A program made the position numbers and the translations under genes. Below, in pieces: positions 32,900 to 36,379 of a DNA stretch of 36,379 bases. Numbering within the stretch: the first letter of the stretch is position 1; each line of letters begins with the position of its first letter. Origin of the DNA: an uncultured Rhodospirillales bacterium (lineage in GTDB: Bacteria; Pseudomonadota; Alphaproteobacteria; Azospirillales; Azospirillaceae); the NCBI GenBank assembly GCA_903931735.1, contig CAIZDL010000039.1:1-36379 (forward strand), read 5' to 3'. The notes below the pieces were generated by a model, which ran no database searches, was not told the DNA's origin, and was given only the letters and a program-made list of their open reading frames with translations.

Positions 32900-34180
32900 A
32901 TGTACGACACTTTAATCAACCGCATTAAAACCGATGATAACGACGAGGCGGCATTCCTCGAACTCGGCAACCGCCTTATCCTGAGCGGCAATTTTACTGG
33001 GCTGACGGAAATTCTCACCTATCGTGCCGCCCGTGGCAAGTCCGGCAGCGCATTGGCATTTGAACTTTGTCGCCAGTTGATTCTTAAAGGTGAGCTTGAG
33101 GCGGTGTTAAAAATATCCAGCTGTTTTGGCGATTTGAGCCCATTTTCAGCCGCCTTTTATTGCGCAAGATCGTTCATTCATTTTGCACGCTTCGATCATA
33201 TTACGGGTACGGTGTGCCTTCGGGAGGGCACGAGGCGCCTCTATTTGCTGGCCGATCAATACCCGAGCGAAACCTTGGCACCGTTGTTTCAGGCATCAAT
33301 GTTTCAAATTTCGTTTCTCTTCGACCCCCCGGCCGGCGAGCCCAAAGTTAACGATGAAATCCCCGACTTGGCAATTCTCCACCACGGTGCGGGAGACCGT
33401 TGCAAAGGAGTATCCGCCGCATTTGGCGATTCCCGATATTTTCAAAGCTATGCCGCACGACTCGCCCAGACCTTTTTCAGTCATTCCGGACCCGGTAATG
33501 GCTTGTTTATTGGTATTATCAATCCCGATGCCGATGCCTTAGGGCTCGCTCAAGCGCTATCGTTACGCCACCCGGCGCTAACTATTGCAACAACGCGCTA
33601 TAACGGCGATCTATTGCCAGAATACTGTTGTTCTGCGCGGTTTTTGTTTGCCAACAGACTCCTTAATATGTTTAATGCGCCGCTAGTTTTATTTGATATC
33701 GATAATTCTTTCAGCGATGGCTGTGCCAAAGTGCTTAATATTATCCGCACGTTTCCTTTATCATATGTGAGAACCCAGGACATATGGCCTCATTTAATGA
33801 TATCGGCCGCCGTGGTTGGCGCCCATCCCTGACCAAGCTCGGAAAAGTTTTTTGGCCGCATCGCCAGCTATGTCAGGACCAAAATCAACGAAACCGGCCC
33901 ACTCTGGGCCTATGATCAGGTCGCCCTCTACCAGGCCATCGCCTCACTCCGTCGCGATGGAGACGACATCACCAACGTGAACGCGATATTGCCCAACCAG
34001 TTTCGCCTCCCCGATTTCTTCACCGGCGATCACGTCCTGCTCTTGGAAGATCGCAGAAAAACCCGATCCAACGAAAACATGGTCCTGGTCGGTATTGGCG
34101 CTGATCTAAAGCCAATATATGCCAAACTCGCCCCAACCGCAGCCCCGCCCCACCAACAATGGCGTATGGCCGCGCGTTAA
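32900..34180 (+). pseudogene. GT-A-like sugar-transferase-type gene interrupted by one in-frame TGA
   Basis: An ORF of 310 codons stops at TGA (33830-33832), but the same frame continues with clear protein-like sequence to the TAA at 34178-34180, so a 426-codon gene appears broken by a single stop. Before the stop: a helical TPR-like N-terminus, an alpha/beta region, YCCSARFLFANRLL, and a DxD-like VLFDIDNSF (typical of nucleotide-sugar-binding GT-A folds). After it: EKFFGRIASYVRTKI, GPLWAYDQVALYQAI and LPNQFRLPDFF, the usual C-terminal end of such proteins. No frame change occurs. Many codons end in A or T, unlike the neighbours, suggesting foreign origin or relaxed selection. The alternatives are a recent nonsense mutation, a sequencing error or readthrough. 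Confidence 0.75.
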
Positions 34181-34271
34181 CAGCAGATCTCGAAGAGGCG
34201 AAAATCAACCACACCCACCCGAGCCACGCCCCTCCGCTTGCCCCGGCGGTTAACGCGCTGGCAGCACGCTC

Positions 34272-35609
34272 TCAATGGCCTGCGATGTTCTGCGGTTCCT
34301 GATGTTCAGCGAGTAAGGTCGCCCAACGCTGCTTAACCACCACCAGGGCAACCGCGGCCCAAACCATCGCGGGAATAACTGCCAGCAACGGTGGTGCCCC
34401 GGCGACTGGCATCACCAACGGCAACAGGAAGTCCAAACGGACTGAACTCACCAGCACGGGGAGCATAAAATACGCCCCAAGCAAATAAAGCGCAATCGCC
34501 AGCGTACCCCGCCCGCCACTGCTACTCAGAACCAAATAGTGGAAGACCGCGATATCGCGGAGCGCAAAGAGCAGGACCGCCATAATCAAAGACAAGGGAC
34601 CGGCCGGAAGTGGCGCCCCAGCCCCATTCAGCCCGATAATATTGACCACGGTGAGCACCGCAACCAGCAGAGATACCCCTAATGTGGCGATCCAGGTCGG
34701 CGCGAGGCGAGCGCCATGGAGCATTCGTTTATCGCCGAGCAGCAACAACCAGCGCATCAACCGCGCCGGGCTTTTGGGCTCAACCAAAGCACAAATGTAG
34801 GTCAGGCCGATCGCCGCACAAAAACCGACATAGAGCCTGGTTACCGCCGCGCTGGGCATCCCAACATTACCGGTAAAGCGCAGGAAATAGTCAAACCCGG
34901 CGAGATAAACCACCGCAAAAATCACGAACAACAACCAACTCACCGAGCGGGTCGGATACTGCAACTGGCCGCGCATCAACTGGTAAACACCGAGCACAGT
35001 CCAGCCAATAAATATAAACTGAGATATAAGGATAAAAGCATCTGCCGACATCGTCGCGCCATACCAGTGGACAATGTCCGGCCGATGAATCACGGTAAAG
35101 AACAAAAACGGCAAGATCACTAAAAAGGTTAGTGACTGCGCCATGGTAACCTGAAACCGTAAGCTGGTCGGCTCTCCCCGCATGAGAATCATGCTCAGCA
35201 CCAGAGCCAAAGCCTGCGCCTCTGCCCCCGCCAGCAACAACCGAACAACCGCTCCGATGTGCCCGTGAGAGCTGGCAAGAAAGGCCACGACACACCAAAG
35301 ACTACCGTACCACATAAAAACGGTGCTACCGGCAAGCTTGCCCCACGCCATTTCCCAGGGGGTAATCGCCGACATCCGCTGGAAGTCCCATGTATTCCCG
35401 ATGACCTCGTTAAGCACAGACTCAGCTGCGAGCCGCCCGCCCCAAATAATCAGCAACAAGCCGATTAAAAGCTGCGCTGCGCTCGCGAAAAAGAGCGTAC
35501 CTCCGGCGAGCCAGGCGGCAAAAAATGCCAAAACCAAAACCGCCGGCATCGCCACCAACCGGTGAGGCGGCAACTCCAGCCAAAGATTGCGCTGGAACTC
35601 CGGGTTCAT
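34272..35609 (-). CDS. ABC transporter permease-like membrane protein (ABC-2 type)
   Basis: This 445-aa polytopic membrane protein has roughly ten to twelve hydrophobic stretches, the first at about 18-41 (MPAVLVLAFFAAWLAGG). The segment after the first helices, LNEVIGNTWDFQRMSAITPWEMAWGKLAG, resembles the cytoplasmic loop of ABC-2-type export permeases that contacts the ATPase. The ATPase gene overlaps its start by four bases (ATGA), which strongly supports one transporter. Direction is probably export; the substrate is unknown. The overlap means translational coupling. Confidence 0.82.
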   Translation of the reverse strand: MNPEFQRNLWLELPPHRLVAMPAVLVLAFFAAWLAGGTLFFASAAQLLIGLLLIIWGGRLAAESVLNEVIGNTWDFQRMSAITPWEMAWGKLAGSTVFMWYGSLWCVVAFLASSHGHIGAVVRLLLAGAEAQALALVLSMILMRGEPTSLRFQVTMAQSLTFLVILPFLFFTVIHRPDIVHWYGATMSADAFILISQFIFIGWTVLGVYQLMRGQLQYPTRSVSWLLFVIFAVVYLAGFDYFLRFTGNVGMPSAAVTRLYVGFCAAIGLTYICALVEPKSPARLMRWLLLLGDKRMLHGARLAPTWIATLGVSLLVAVLTVVNIIGLNGAGAPLPAGPLSLIMAVLLFALRDIAVFHYLVLSSSGGRGTLAIALYLLGAYFMLPVLVSSVRLDFLLPLVMPVAGAPPLLAVIPAMVWAAVALVVVKQRWATLLAEHQEPQNIAGH

Positions 35610-36379
35610 CGCTTCGATCCCCGCATTTTTTCACTATAGACCGACTGCATCGAGCGCGTTTCCTCGACCAGGCTTGCCACCTGAAGGCCGGACTGAATCA
35701 ACACCCGCAACAAGTGCGACTGAGCCAAAATATCGCCAGTAAAGTCAAAGCGCGCGCCCAGGCCTTCCACATCCACACCAACCACTTGCGGATCGGCGGC
35801 CAACGCCTGCCGCAGGCCCGGCGAGGGCTGGGCCAATGCCAAGCGCAACCGCCGCGGCCGTCCCACCGGAGGCCGAGTAGCGCAATGCTCGACCACCCGG
35901 CCATTGCGCAAAATCAACATGTGGGTGGTGTAATCTTCCAGCTCAGCCAGAATGTGCGACGACACCACCAGTGTCATCCCCTCCGCCGCCAGCGCCCGCA
36001 GCAACTCCGAAAGGGAGGCCCTGGCTTCCGGATCTAAACCCGAGGCTGGTTCGTCGAGCAACAACACCTTTGGCCGGTGAATCATCGCCTGCGCCACCGC
36101 AAGGCGCTGACGTAACCCCCGGGAGAGCCCGCCGACCTTATCGCCAACCCGATCGGCAAGATCGAGTCGGTCGAGCGAATCTTGGATTCTGCGGGCACGG
36201 TCTCGCAACGGAACAGCGTATGCCGCAGCCTGATAAACCAGGCATTGATGTACGGTGAGGTTATCGTAGAGCCCCAGATCGTCTTGCAGCAAGCCTAGCC
36301 GCCGATGAACATCGCGCGGGGACTCGGCAACATCGACCCGATCCACCGTGAGAGTGCCGGAATACGGCCCCTCAAGCCC
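35606..36379 (-). CDS. ABC transporter ATP-binding protein, 5'-truncated
   Basis: The frame is open to the window edge, giving the last 257 codons; the start and the Walker A motif lie outside. Visible are the Q-loop region LGLLQDDLGLYDNLTV, the signature VGGLSRGLRQRLAVAQAM (LSRG in place of LSGG, still common), Walker B VLLLDEPASGLD, and the switch VVSSHILAELE. A C-terminal extension of about 85 residues follows, as in ABC-2-type drug, polysaccharide or lipid export ATPases. It overlaps the permease gene by ATGA. Gliding-type or antibiotic-export homologues share this form; the substrate cannot be read. Confidence 0.93.
   Translation of the reverse strand, partial: GLEGPYSGTLTVDRVDVAESPRDVHRRLGLLQDDLGLYDNLTVHQCLVYQAAAYAVPLRDRARRIQDSLDRLDLADRVGDKVGGLSRGLRQRLAVAQAMIHRPKVLLLDEPASGLDPEARASLSELLRALAAEGMTLVVSSHILAELEDYTTHMLILRNGRVVEHCATRPPVGRPRRLRLALAQPSPGLRQALAADPQVVGVDVEGLGARFDFTGDILAQSHLLRVLIQSGLQVASLVEETRSMQSVYSEKMRGSKR

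Noticed and set aside
1-36379. CRISPR arrays, tRNA or rRNA genes, transposases, phage genes, toxin-antitoxin pairs
   Set aside because: I looked for repeat-spacer arrays, cloverleaf-like sequences and the usual protein motifs on both strands and found none. The repeats present are short promoter-proximal arrays without spacers.

Overview
The window is a stretch of alphaproteobacterial chromosome. By its gene families it is probably Rhodospirillales-like (Magnetospirillum, Azospirillum and relatives). The evidence is high GC with strong GC3 bias, a MucR/Ros regulator, DUF4169, DUF1178, DUF1640-like and PAS_5 small proteins, a large SbcC, and two chemoreceptors. The organism assignment is inferred from family content only. 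I see no rRNA, tRNA, insertion sequence, prophage or CRISPR array. Both ends cut through genes: a metal-ABC binding protein on the left and an ABC ATPase on the right.

Layout. 1-4.6 kb: the end of a Zn/Mn-type binding protein; three 22-23 bp direct repeats in front of a variant bacteriohemerythrin; a secreted phosphoesterase of the AcpA/phospholipase C family; a divergent agmatine-deiminase homologue that has lost its catalytic residues; and a small low-complexity protein with its own promoter and terminator. 4.6-8.4 kb, minus strand: a DHH phosphoesterase, an unrecognised 420-aa protein, a small acidic protein, a PAS_5 protein and a DUF4169 protein. 8.5-14.1 kb, plus strand: YccF, a Spy/CpxP-like LTxxQ protein, PduO-type cobalamin adenosyltransferase, MoeB/ThiF, a large chemoreceptor with an internal PAS domain, and a DUF1640-like protein. 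14.1-17.4 kb: DUF1178, thioredoxin, UbiD and two small envelope proteins. 17.5-23.1 kb, minus strand: an etfB-etfA-hbd cluster behind a good sigma-70 promoter, a multi-PAS histidine kinase and a RidA protein. 23.2-29.8 kb, minus strand: a chemoreceptor followed closely by sbcD and sbcC. 30.4-31.4 kb: mucR and a hypothetical. 31.7-34.2 kb: two glycosyltransferase-like genes, the second AT-richer and broken by one in-frame TGA. 34.3 kb to the end: an ABC permease and its ATPase with overlapping ORFs.

How the genes fit together. Clear functional units are EtfAB with 3-hydroxyacyl-CoA dehydrogenase (beta-oxidation or PHB-type metabolism and electron transfer to quinone), SbcCD (nuclease acting on DNA hairpins and ends), and the terminal ABC exporter pair. 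The rest is mostly housekeeping or signalling genes in short transcription units. The most unusual items are the agmatine-deiminase pseudoenzyme, the nonsense-interrupted glycosyltransferase in a compositionally distinct patch, the hemerythrin with one His ligand replaced by Val, and the direct-repeat array upstream of that hemerythrin. I do not see a complete multi-gene novel defence or mobile system here.
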